A model generated the notes under the pieces. The model had not been told where the DNA came from. It did not search any database and was given only the letters and a program-made list of their open reading frames with translations. Below, piece by piece: positions 9,589-18,600 of a stretch of 64,000 nt of DNA (its first letter is position 1; each line of letters begins with the position of its first letter). This stretch comes from Pandoraea terrae (GTDB taxonomy: Bacteria > Pseudomonadota > Gammaproteobacteria > Burkholderiales > Burkholderiaceae): the NCBI RefSeq assembly GCF_902459695.1, contig NZ_CABPRZ010000001.1:62001-126000 (forward strand). Direction: 5' to 3'. A program made the position numbers and the translations under genes.

Positions 9589-10191
9589 TCAACGGCGCAG
9601 CCAGCCGCGCGAGATCGGCCAGGCCATTACGCCACGATAGATCCCTTCCAATATGGCGCAGGCCACACGGCTCGTTTCCCGCGCGGCCGTCATGCGCATG
9701 ATCAGCGCCACGACAAGCGCGACGGCGAAGCCGCCCGCCATGTCGACCGGCCAATGCACCCCGAGATAGATGCGCGCCCAGGCGACCGGGAACGCGCACA
9801 GCAACAGCAGCCGGCCAAGCAGCCGTGGCGAACGGGCGATGGTGTTCATCAGCACGAAGGCGGCGGTGAACATGATCGTGCCGTGATTGCTGGGGAACGC
9901 GGGCGTCGGTGCGTGCGCAAGCCATTGCGTGCCGAGGCCGGCCACGAACGGGCGCGGTTCCGGCCAGAGCAAGCCGGTCAAGCCGCTGATCGCGAGGGCC
10001 AGCGCCAGCCCGATCAGGCCATGCACCGCACTTTCACGATCGCGGCCGCCGGCGAACCATAGCGCGATGAGGCCGAGGGGTACCAGTGCGATCAGGTATT
10101 TCGCGCAGAACACGGCGACGGCGATTTCACCCGGGCTGGCCGAGGACGAAGCGTTGATCCAGAGAAACAGGGCGCGATTCAGGTTTTCCAT
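9589..10191 (-). CDS. PAP2-family phosphatase, BcrC/YbjG-like
   Basis: About 200 residues with several membrane helices and the three PAP2 phosphatase motifs: PEPRPF, PSNHG and [11 protein letters not shown]. Relatives dephosphorylate undecaprenyl pyrophosphate to recycle the peptidoglycan lipid carrier; others act on lipid A or phosphatidic acid, so the substrate is inferred. I prefer the start [14 protein letters not shown] at 10191, which resembles BcrC-like proteins; an ATG at 10230 would add thirteen residues. It is divergent from the mgtA leader region. Confidence 0.85.
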   Translation of the reverse strand: MENLNRALFLWINASSSASPGEIAVAVFCAKYLIALVPLGLIALWFAGGRDRESAVHGLIGLALALAISGLTGLLWPEPRPFVAGLGTQWLAHAPTPAFPSNHGTIMFTAAFVLMNTIARSPRLLGRLLLLCAFPVAWARIYLGVHWPVDMAGGFAVALVVALIMRMTAARETSRVACAILEGIYRGVMAWPISRGWLRR

Positions 10192-10676
10192 TCCGCGAGC
10201 AGAAAATTGTGACGAAAGTGTGTCAGTCATGTGACGCGAACCGGCAATTGTCCTGCATCGGGTGCCGCCCGGGTAGGGGAAATACCGTGATTTTTTTGTA
10301 ACAGCAGGAATCGTGCCTTTTCTTTCAGGACGGCCAAGGGTAGAATCGCGCCGTCATAGTACTCAGGAGGTCCTCGTGGACAGTTGTTCAGGTAGTAGTC
10401 GGTCGGCATCCGCCGACGCCATTACCGCGAGTTAGTCCCGGGAATTTCCCAGCCGCTAACTCGCATTTGCCGGGTTAGCGCGCGCCGGCGAGGCTGTTCA
10501 GGTCTCGTCTCACGTAGCACGCTCCCTTAGAAGTTCTTGTCTTGCCGTTCGGGCTGTCCCGACGTGTGCGCTTGCGCCATGACGCGATTCGTCGTCATCG
10601 TCCGCATCCGCGCGCGTCGCGACCGGCGCCGCGTGGCAGGGAGAGCCGCCGTGTTCCGTTTCGAAGGAATTTCATC
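10192..10676 (+). promoter_or_regulatory. Long mgtA 5' leader with mutually exclusive hairpins
   Basis: The 485-base gap between the PAP2 gene and mgtA has no long gene. It holds the leader ORF (10376-10435), a hairpin inside it (TCGGC 10403-10407 with GCCGA 10412-10416), and three related segments: A gcgagttag (10427-10435), B ctaactcgc (10456-10464) and C cgggttag (10471-10478). B can pair perfectly with A or, with one G-U pair, with C. The phrase tgttcaggt also occurs at 10385-10393 and 10495-10503. This is the layout of an attenuator or riboswitch; no known riboswitch consensus was recognised. Confidence 0.5.
10376..10435 (+). CDS. Putative 19-codon leader peptide upstream of mgtA
   Basis: A GTG codon preceded by a strong Shine-Dalgarno sequence (caggagg, 10364-10370) opens a 19-codon frame, VDSCSGSSRSASADAITAS, ending in TAG at 10433-10435. 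It sits about 240 bases upstream of the Mg2+ ATPase. Its stop codon is inside the 5' arm of a stable hairpin (10427-10464), so ribosome position would decide which downstream hairpin forms. mgtA-type genes in enterics also have translated leaders (mgtL), but this peptide is unrelated in sequence. Inferred from layout only. Confidence 0.45.
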   Translation: MDSCSGSSRSASADAITAS

Positions 10677-13421
10677 ATGCAACAAGCCCTGACTCTCAGC
10701 GAGCGCGTCATCGCCGTACTCGGCGCCCGGCTCGGCCTGCGCTACTTCAAGCGCGATCCCATTCCGGACGGCCTCGATACCCTCGACGTCCCCGCACACG
10801 GCCACGAGGCACCACCAGGTTTGCTCGACGCGGCGCGTACCGCCGCGCCCGATCTGCTTGTCCGGCTGCAATCGCGCCGCGACGGGCTGTCCGATGACGA
10901 GGCCGCGACCGTTCGTGCGCACGTCGGGCCCAACGAAGTCGAGCACGAGAAGCCGCTGCCCTGGTGGCAGCACTTGTTTCAATGCTACCGAAATCCGTTC
11001 AACCTGCTGTTGACGGTACTGGCGACAGTCTCGTTCGCTACTGACGACACCGAGGGAACGATCATCATCGCTACGATGGTGATCATTTCCACGGTGTTGC
11101 GCTTCGTTCAGGAAGCCCGTTCCAACAAGGCCGCCGAGCAGTTGAAGGCGATGGTCAGCACCACCGCCACGGTATTGCGCCGCGACGTCCTCGACGGCGC
11201 CGATCCGGCCGCGATGGTCCGCGGCGGGCGCCTGGGCCGCGAGATCCCGCTGAGCGAGCTTGTGCCCGGCGATATCGTGCTGCTGGCCGCCGGCGACATG
11301 ATTCCGGCCGACGTCCGCGTGCTCGCCGCGAAGGACTTGTTCGTAAGCCAGTCGGCGCTGACGGGCGAGGCATTGCCGGTCGAGAAATTCTCGCATGCGA
11401 GCGATGCCGCCGGCACCAATCCGCTTGAGTACGACAACCTCGCATTCATGGGGACGAACGTCGTCAGCGGCTCGGCCTGCGCGGTCGTCGTGAGCACCGG
11501 CGCGCGGACGTTCTTCGGCTCACTCGCGCAACGCGTGACTGCGCAGGAACGCACGCTGACATCGTTCCAGCAAGGCGTGAACCGCGTGAGCTGGGTGTTG
11601 ATCCGCTTCATGCTTGTCATGTCGCCGCTGGTGCTCGTCATCAATGGCGTGACCAAACACGACTGGCTCGAGGCGGCGCTGTTCGCGCTGTCGGTGGCCG
11701 TCGGCCTCACGCCGGAAATGCTGCCCATGATCGTGACGGCCACGCTCGCCAAGGGCGCGGTGATGCTCTCGAAGAAGAAGGTGATCGTGAAGCGGCTCGA
11801 CGCGATCCAGAACTTCGGCGCGATGGACGTGCTTTGCACGGACAAGACCGGCACGCTGACGCAGGACAAGATCTGTCTCGAACGTCACACCAATGTGTGG
11901 GGGCAACTGTCGGAAGATGTCCTTGAGTACGCTTACCTGAACAGCTTCTACCAGACCGGCCTGAAGAACCTGCTCGATGTGGCCGTGCTCAATCATGGCG
12001 AATTGCATCAGCGGCTCGACGTCGTGAACCGGTATCGCAAGATCGATGAGATTCCGTTCGATTTCCAACGCCGCCGCATGTCGGTGGTGGTGAGCGAAAA
12101 TGGTGAGCACCATGAACTGATTTGCAAGGGTGCTGTCGAGGAAGTGCTTGCCGTGTGCGATCGCGTGCAGCATGGCGCGCAGGTTGAACCGCTGACGCCC
12201 GAATTGCTCACGCAACTGCGCCGCGTCACGGGCGACCTCAATGCGGAAGGGCTGCGCGTGGTGGCCGTGGCAACGCGTCATCTGCCGCCGGTGCAGGAGG
12301 CATACAGCGTGGCGGATGAGCGCGAATTGGTGCTCGTCGGGTACATCGCCTTCCTGGACCCGCCCAAGGAATCGACGGCGCCGGCGTTGAAGGCGCTTGC
12401 TGCGGCTGGCGTCACGGTCAAGGTGCTGACCGGCGACAACGATCTCGTCACGACGAAAGTGTGCCGCGAAGTCGGGTTGAAGGTGTCGGGGTGCGTTCGC
12501 GGCGACGAAGTCGAGAAGATGACCGACGCGGAACTGGCCACGTGCGTGGCGCGCGCCAACGTGTTCGCGAAGCTCACGCCCGCTCACAAGGAGCGGATCG
12601 TGCGCGTGTTGCGTGCGAACGGACACGTCGTCGGTTTCATGGGCGACGGCATCAATGATGCGCCGGCGCTGCGCGCGGCCGATATCGGCATCTCGGTCGA
12701 CACGGCCGTCGATATCGCCAAGGAAGCGGCCGACCTGATCCTGCTCGAGAAGAGCCTGATGGTGCTGGAGCAGGGCGTGATCGAAGGCCGCCGCACGTTT
12801 GCGAACATGCTCAAGTACATCAAGATGACGGCCAGCTCGAACTTCGGCAATGTCTTCTCGGTGCTGATCGCGAGCGCATTCCTGCCGTTCCTGCCCATGT
12901 TGCCGCTGCAATTGCTCACGCAGAACCTGCTGTACGATCTGTCGCAGACGACGATCCCGTTCGATAACGTCGACGACGAACAGCTCGCGGCACCGCAGCG
13001 CTGGAACCCGGCCGACCTGAGCCGCTTCATGATCTGCTTCGGGCCGGTCAGTTCGATCTTCGACGTGTTGACCTTCCTTGGCATGTGGCATCTGTTCGGC
13101 GCGAACGCGGCGGAACATCAGACTTTGTTCCAGTCGGGCTGGTTTGTCGAAGGACTGCTGTCGCAAACGCTGATCGTGCACCTGATCCGCACGCGCCGCA
13201 TTCCGTTCGTGCAGAGCATTGCCGGTTGGCCGTTGCTGGTGATGACCGGCATGGTGATGCTGATCGGCATCGCGCTGCCGATGACGCCGCTCGCCGAATA
13301 CTTCCGCATGGAAGCGTTGCCGTTGGCGTATTTCCCCATGCTGGCAGCGCTGCTGCTCGGCTATGCCGTGCTCACGCAAATGGTCAAGACGGCCTTCACA
13401 CGCCGCTTCGGCTGGCAGTAA
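10677..13421 (+). CDS. mgtA: Mg2+-importing P-type ATPase
   Basis: A 914-residue P3B-type ATPase that imports Mg2+ across the inner membrane. Visible motifs are the actuator TGEALPVEK, the phosphorylation site DKTGTLT, the nucleotide-domain VLTGDND and the hinge GDGINDAP, with paired membrane helices before the phosphorylation domain and six at the C-terminus. Length is close to E. coli MgtA (898). The start is the ATG at 10677 (MQQALTLSERV), preceded by aaggaat; the open frame extends upstream to 10542, but that part belongs to the leader. Expression is probably controlled by the structured leader. Confidence 0.95.
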   Translation: MQQALTLSERVIAVLGARLGLRYFKRDPIPDGLDTLDVPAHGHEAPPGLLDAARTAAPDLLVRLQSRRDGLSDDEAATVRAHVGPNEVEHEKPLPWWQHLFQCYRNPFNLLLTVLATVSFATDDTEGTIIIATMVIISTVLRFVQEARSNKAAEQLKAMVSTTATVLRRDVLDGADPAAMVRGGRLGREIPLSELVPGDIVLLAAGDMIPADVRVLAAKDLFVSQSALTGEALPVEKFSHASDAAGTNPLEYDNLAFMGTNVVSGSACAVVVSTGARTFFGSLAQRVTAQERTLTSFQQGVNRVSWVLIRFMLVMSPLVLVINGVTKHDWLEAALFALSVAVGLTPEMLPMIVTATLAKGAVMLSKKKVIVKRLDAIQNFGAMDVLCTDKTGTLTQDKICLERHTNVWGQLSEDVLEYAYLNSFYQTGLKNLLDVAVLNHGELHQRLDVVNRYRKIDEIPFDFQRRRMSVVVSENGEHHELICKGAVEEVLAVCDRVQHGAQVEPLTPELLTQLRRVTGDLNAEGLRVVAVATRHLPPVQEAYSVADERELVLVGYIAFLDPPKESTAPALKALAAAGVTVKVLTGDNDLVTTKVCREVGLKVSGCVRGDEVEKMTDAELATCVARANVFAKLTPAHKERIVRVLRANGHVVGFMGDGINDAPALRAADIGISVDTAVDIAKEAADLILLEKSLMVLEQGVIEGRRTFANMLKYIKMTASSNFGNVFSVLIASAFLPFLPMLPLQLLTQNLLYDLSQTTIPFDNVDDEQLAAPQRWNPADLSRFMICFGPVSSIFDVLTFLGMWHLFGANAAEHQTLFQSGWFVEGLLSQTLIVHLIRTRRIPFVQSIAGWPLLVMTGMVMLIGIALPMTPLAEYFRMEALPLAYFPMLAALLLGYAVLTQMVKTAFTRRFGWQ

Positions 13422-13835
13422 GCCGCCATCGCGTTCTTGCGCGCCGCGCTCGGCAATCCACCGAGTGCGGTTGCTGCAAGCGGGCGCGCAATCATTCCCT
13501 CGCAATTCAACATGAAATCGTGCGGCCGGAGCTTCCGGTCGCACGCGCTGCTGCGCCCGGCGCACTCGGCAGTTGGCGACGTGCTTTGAGCGATTTTCGG
13601 AATTTTCCGTGTTCCCCTGCGGGCTAACATTGCGTAGCATTGGCGCCCGTGTGTTGACGACCGTTCATGCGACGTGCCCGTCTCGTTGCGTCTTTCCAGC
13701 GCCGTCCCAATCCCCCGACCAGAGCCACTTCGCCGCCGGCAGCGTATGGTCGCCCCGCTTCGTCAGGTTTTGACCTGACGCAGGGGCACTGCATCGCGCC
13801 TGCGCGTTGACGCTCGCGCTGCAAGTTGCCCGTTC
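13422..13835. promoter_or_regulatory. Gap before cdiB with a perfect palindrome
   Basis: This 414-base gap has no convincing gene. The only striking element is CGTCAGGTTTTGACCTGACG at 13761-13780, two 8-base arms around a 4-base loop, ending 55 bases before the cdiB start. It could be an operator or a transcript hairpin controlling the CDI operon. Confidence 0.4.
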
Positions 13836-15581
13836 ATGATGTCGTTTGCCTTCAACGCCGTATGCCGTACCGTCGGCGCTTTCTTTACGTTTTACTTTGC
13901 AGTCGTTGTGCTACGGCCCTCGCCGGCAGCCGCGCAAGCGGCGTTTTCACCCGACGCTGCCGCCCGGGAAAGTGTTCGCAATCGCGAGGCACAACGCGCG
14001 TTGCGTGCGCAATGGGAGGCCGTGCCGGGCGTTCATGAGGCGACACCGTTGGAGGACCGGACACGACTGCCGGTGAACGAAGTGCCTTGCTTTCCCATTC
14101 GCACACTGGCGCTTGCCGGAGAAGGCGCCAGTGAATTTCAGTGGGCGTTGGGTGCTGCGAATCCGGCCGACGACCTCGTCACTGGCCGCTGCGTTGGCGC
14201 CGAGGGCATCGAAGCGGTCGTTCGTCGTACGCAGAACGCCATCGTGGCGCGAGGCTATGTCACGACGCGGGTGCTGGTCGCACGGCAATCGCTTGCCGGA
14301 GGCACGTTGACGCTGACGCTTGTGCCTGGACGTGTCGGCGACATCCGGTTTGAGGAGGGCACGTCGGCACGTGCGGGGGCGTGGAATGCCTTGCCCGTAC
14401 GTCGCGGCGACGTCCTCAATTTGCGGGACCTGGAGCAGGGGCTGGAAAACTTCCGGCAAGTGCCGAAGGTCGACGTCGACATTGCCATTGCGTCCCCCGA
14501 CGGCGCTCACGCGGCGCCGGGCGAAAGCGATCTGGTGATCCGGTGGCGGCAAGGCCTGCCGGTTCGTCTCAATGTCGGCGTGAATGACGCCGGCAGCCGG
14601 TACACGGGCAAGTACCAGGGCTATGTCACGTTCGCCCATGACAACGGGTTCACGCTGAACGATCTGTTCTACGTCAACCTGGGCCATGACCTTGGCGGCG
14701 GCGAGCGTGGCGACAAAGGGGCGCGCAGCCATACCTTCCACTATTCGCTGCCATTCGGTTATTGGCGCCTGGGCGCGACGATTGGCGGGTACACGTATCA
14801 CCAATCGGTGCCCATGCGCTACGGCCCGCCGATTCGCTATGCGGGCGACAGTCAGAATGCCGAACTTCGTCTCTCACGCGTGTTGTATCGCGACGCCGTG
14901 CGCCGGTTGGGCGTGTACGTCGCAGGCTGGACGCGCGCATCGAAGAACTACTTCGCGAATCGGGAGCTTCTGATGCAGCGGCGGCGGATGGCCGGGTGGG
15001 AAGCCGGTCTTGTGCATCGGGAGTTCATCGCCGGCGCGACCGTTGCAATGTCGCTCGCCTATCGGCGCGGCACAGGCGCGTTCGGTGCGTTGCCAGCCCC
15101 GGAAGCGGCGTTTGGCGGCGGCACCGCCCGCCCGTCAATCGTGCTTGGCGACGCACAACTCCATATTCCGTTCGCCGTGGGCGGTGCGCGCATGCGCTAT
15201 CTCGCGGCTTGGCGCGGCCAATGGAATCGGACGCCGCTCATCTCACAGGACCGATTCTCGATCGGCGGCCGGTACACCGTGCGCGGGTTCGACGGTGAGC
15301 AAACGCTATTGGGCGAGCGCGGCTGGTTCCTGCGCAACGACATGGGTATTCAACTCGGCCGCACGGGACAGGAACTCTATGCCGGGATCGACTACGGCCA
15401 AGTCGCTGGCCGGTCCACCCGCGCGTTGCCGGGTACGTCGATCGCCGGCGCGGTGATCGGATTGCGCGGCGCGTATCGCGGCTTTCACTGGGATGTCTTC
15501 ACTGGTCGACCGCTGCATCAGCCGCCGGGGTTCAGGGCCGCCAGTACGGTCGCCGGATTCAACGTCGGGTGGTCGTCATGA
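13836..15581 (+). CDS. cdiB: Two-partner secretion outer-membrane transporter (CdiB/ShlB family)
   Basis: A 581-residue Omp85-superfamily TpsB protein that exports the large partner encoded next. It has a signal peptide (cleavage near AQA at residue 36), an N-terminal plug helix region rich in Arg/Glu, a POTRA region (PCFPIRTLALAGE through RVGDIRFEE and DVDIAIASPDG), then a beta-barrel with the conserved VRGF motif at 482-485. It ends in a strand (AGFNVGWSS) rather than the usual terminal phenylalanine. The gene order cdiB-cdiA-cdiI fits Burkholderia-type CDI loci, although the same family also exports haemolysins and adhesins. Confidence 0.92.
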   Translation: MMSFAFNAVCRTVGAFFTFYFAVVVLRPSPAAAQAAFSPDAAARESVRNREAQRALRAQWEAVPGVHEATPLEDRTRLPVNEVPCFPIRTLALAGEGASEFQWALGAANPADDLVTGRCVGAEGIEAVVRRTQNAIVARGYVTTRVLVARQSLAGGTLTLTLVPGRVGDIRFEEGTSARAGAWNALPVRRGDVLNLRDLEQGLENFRQVPKVDVDIAIASPDGAHAAPGESDLVIRWRQGLPVRLNVGVNDAGSRYTGKYQGYVTFAHDNGFTLNDLFYVNLGHDLGGGERGDKGARSHTFHYSLPFGYWRLGATIGGYTYHQSVPMRYGPPIRYAGDSQNAELRLSRVLYRDAVRRLGVYVAGWTRASKNYFANRELLMQRRRMAGWEAGLVHREFIAGATVAMSLAYRRGTGAFGALPAPEAAFGGGTARPSIVLGDAQLHIPFAVGGARMRYLAAWRGQWNRTPLISQDRFSIGGRYTVRGFDGEQTLLGERGWFLRNDMGIQLGRTGQELYAGIDYGQVAGRSTRALPGTSIAGAVIGLRGAYRGFHWDVFTGRPLHQPPGFRAASTVAGFNVGWSS

Positions 15582-15645
15582 CCGCAGGTTTTCCCGCTCG
15601 ACACGACGCCGTACTTCCCATCATCCGCTTACCGAGGTGTTTTCG

Positions 15646-18600
15646 ATGAACGCCAAACGCTTTCGTATCGTCTTCAATCGCCGGCGCGGGCAGTTAATGG
15701 CCGTCGCCGAAAACGTCAAATGTGCTGCGCGAACCGGCGCTGTATCAGGCACGGCAAGCACGCCGCCGTCGGGCATGGCATGGCGGCCCCGGGCGCGGCG
15801 CATCGGATGGGCGGCAATCGCCGCCATCGGCTGGGGCGCGTTGTGGGGCGTGCCTGTCCATGCGCAGATCGTGGCGGATCCCAACGCGGCGGGCAGTCAA
15901 CATCCGATCGTGACGCACAGCGCCAATGGCGTCATTCAGGTCGATATCCAGACGCCGAACGGCGCGGGCGTGTCGCATAACCGGTATGTGCAGTTCGATG
16001 TGGACGGCCGTGGCGCGATCCTCAACAACGCCCGCGAGGCAACACAAACGGCGCTGGGCGGCTGGGTCAACGGCAATCCTGCGTTGGCGGGCGGCTCGGC
16101 CCGCGTGGTGTTGAACGAAGTGGTGGCGGGCGGGCCCAGCCAGCTGGGCGGATTCCTGGAGATCGCGGGTGACCGGGCGGAGCTGATCGTGGCCAACCCG
16201 GCCGGCATCGTCTGCGACGGTTGCGGCGTGATCAACGCGCACCGCGCCACGTTCGCCGCCGGCGCGCCGCAGATGTCCGGGGGCGAGGTCGCCGGCTTTC
16301 ACATCGGCGACGGCGCCGTGGCGATCGGGGCGCGCGGCATGAACACGCGCGACGTCGACTACACCGGGATCCTGGCGCGTGCGGCACGCGTGGCGGGCAA
16401 GGTGTGGGCCAAGGATATGCGCGTGGTCACCGGCGCAGGAGACTTCGATCGAACGCTTGCCGCGCGCGCCAGTGACGCCCCGCCAGCGGGGCAGGCGCCG
16501 GCGTTTGCCATCGACGTGGCGCAACTGGGCGGCATGTACGCGGGCAAGATCTATCTGCTTGCGACCGAGGCGGGCGTCGGCGTGCGCAACCATGGCGAAA
16601 TCGGCGCCGGTGAGCACGGCCTCACGCTTTCCGCCGACGGTTGGGTGAGCAATCAGGGCAAACTGGTCTCGGATGCCGACGTGCAGTTGCAGGCCGCCTC
16701 GCTCGCCAATGCCGGAACGCTCTACGCCAGACGCAACCTGACGGCGGCCATCGCCGGGCAATGGGTCAACCACGGCACCGCCGCTGCCGGCGGCAATGCG
16801 TCCTGGCAAGCGGGCGCGGTGCGTCAATCGGCCAGCGGCACCCTGGCGGCCGGTGTTGACGCCGAGGGCATGACAGGACATGTGGGGCGCCTCTCCGTCG
16901 TGTCGGAGGGCGCCTTGCAGGTCAGCGGCAAGTCGCTGGCAGGGCAGTCCATCGTGATGTCCGGCGCGCGCGTCGACCTGGACGGCGCCCAGATGCAGGC
17001 GCACGAGATCGACGTGCGTGCCCGCGCGGGTGACCTCTTGGCCAGGAACGCTTCCCTGCACGCGCAGGCGACCTTGCACCTGGGCACGCCAGCCCATCTG
17101 CTGACCGACAGCGCCACGATTTCCGCGTCACGCGTTCTGGTCGATGCGCATGACTGGTCCAACGTCGGCGGCGACATCCGCCAGACGGGCGAGGACGATT
17201 CCCGCTTCGTCATCGACGGCACGTTCGATAACCGCCGCGGCACGCTCGCGAGCAACGCCCGCGCACTGCGGCTTGCGGCCGGGCGGCTGCGCAACGACGA
17301 CGGCCAGATCCAGCACGCCGGGCGCGGCACCTTCGTGCTCGCGACGCCGCAGCTCGACGGCATTGGCGGGGGCATCGCCAGCAACGGCTTCCTGCAGTTC
17401 TCGGTTGGCCGCGCGGTGATCGATGGCGCACGCATCGTGGCGCGGGGACTCGGCATCGATGCGGATGATTGGTCGCAGCGCGGCGCAAACGTCCGGCAAA
17501 CGGGCCAAACCGCGACGCGCATGCGCGTGCGCGGCAGGCTGGACAATCGGGGCGGCCACCTCGGCACGGGCGGTACGCTCGACGTTCATGCAGACGACAC
17601 GCTGGATAATCGCGACGGAGAAATGGTTGCCCGCGATGGCGTGACGCTCGCCGCCGGTGCGTTGGACAATCGCGGCGGCAAATTGGGCTCGGCGGCGGGC
17701 GGCCTGGCTGTCGGTGTCGTGGGCGCGGTGCTCAACGATGCCGGTGTGCTCGCATCCGGCGGGGCCTTGTCACTGTCGTCGGCGCACGTATCGAACACGC
17801 TGGGCGGCCGTATCACCAGCGAGGGCGCGATGACGCTGACCGCACGCGATTGGCGCAACGCGGGCGGCGAGGTGCAGGCGCTGGGGCCGATCGACATGCG
17901 TCTCGGCGGGCGGCTCGACAATCGTCGTGGTTTGCTGCGCAGTGGCGGCACCTTGTCGATCGCGGCCGACACCATCGACAACGGCGACACCCGGCAGGCG
18001 GGCGGCATCGAAGCGAATTCGCTGTCGCTCACCGCTGCGCACATCCACAATCGCGACGGCGCGATGGTCGCCAACGATGTCCTGTCGTTGACCGCCGCGG
18101 CGCAACTCGACAACACCGGCGGGACCATCACGTCGGGACGCGCGCTGGTCATCCGGGGCCTGCCGGAAGTCTCGGCAAGCCGGATGGCGACTTCCGCCTG
18201 GCAGCAGGGCGCAGCGGGCACACTGAATCTCGTCAACGCGGGCGGCACGTTGCTGGCGGGCGAGCGGCTGGGCCTGTACGCCGCGGCCCTGATCGGGGGC
18301 GGGGATGTGCTGTCGCGCGGCGATCTGACGCTCGCGCTCGTCGGCGATTTCGCGCCCGGCGGCCGATTGCGCGCGCACGGTAACTTGAGCCTTGAGACGT
18401 TGGGGACCTTCACGAATTCCCAACGCGTGGAGGCCGCCAAGCGCCTGCGCGTGCAGGCCGCGCGGATCGACAATCGGGCCGACGGTGTCCTGAGCGGGGA
18501 CGAGACACATCTCGAGGCGACCTCTGACATCGTCAACCGGGGCTTGATCGACGCACGGCTCACCTACCTTGCCGCGCCCACGCTGCGCAACCTCGGCAGC

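Noticed and set aside
10192-10676. Known Mg2+ or Mn2+ riboswitch (M-box, yybP-ykoY) before mgtA
   Set aside because: I could not find the consensus core of either; only unrelated alternative hairpins are visible.
11520-13640. A 706-codon frame antisense to mgtA
   Set aside because: Antisense to a P-type ATPase with all motifs; no recognisable domain and His/Arg/Gln-biased composition.
15493-15645. Upstream extension of the cdiA frame
   Set aside because: It runs inside cdiB; the ESPR motif and ribosome site place the start at 15646.
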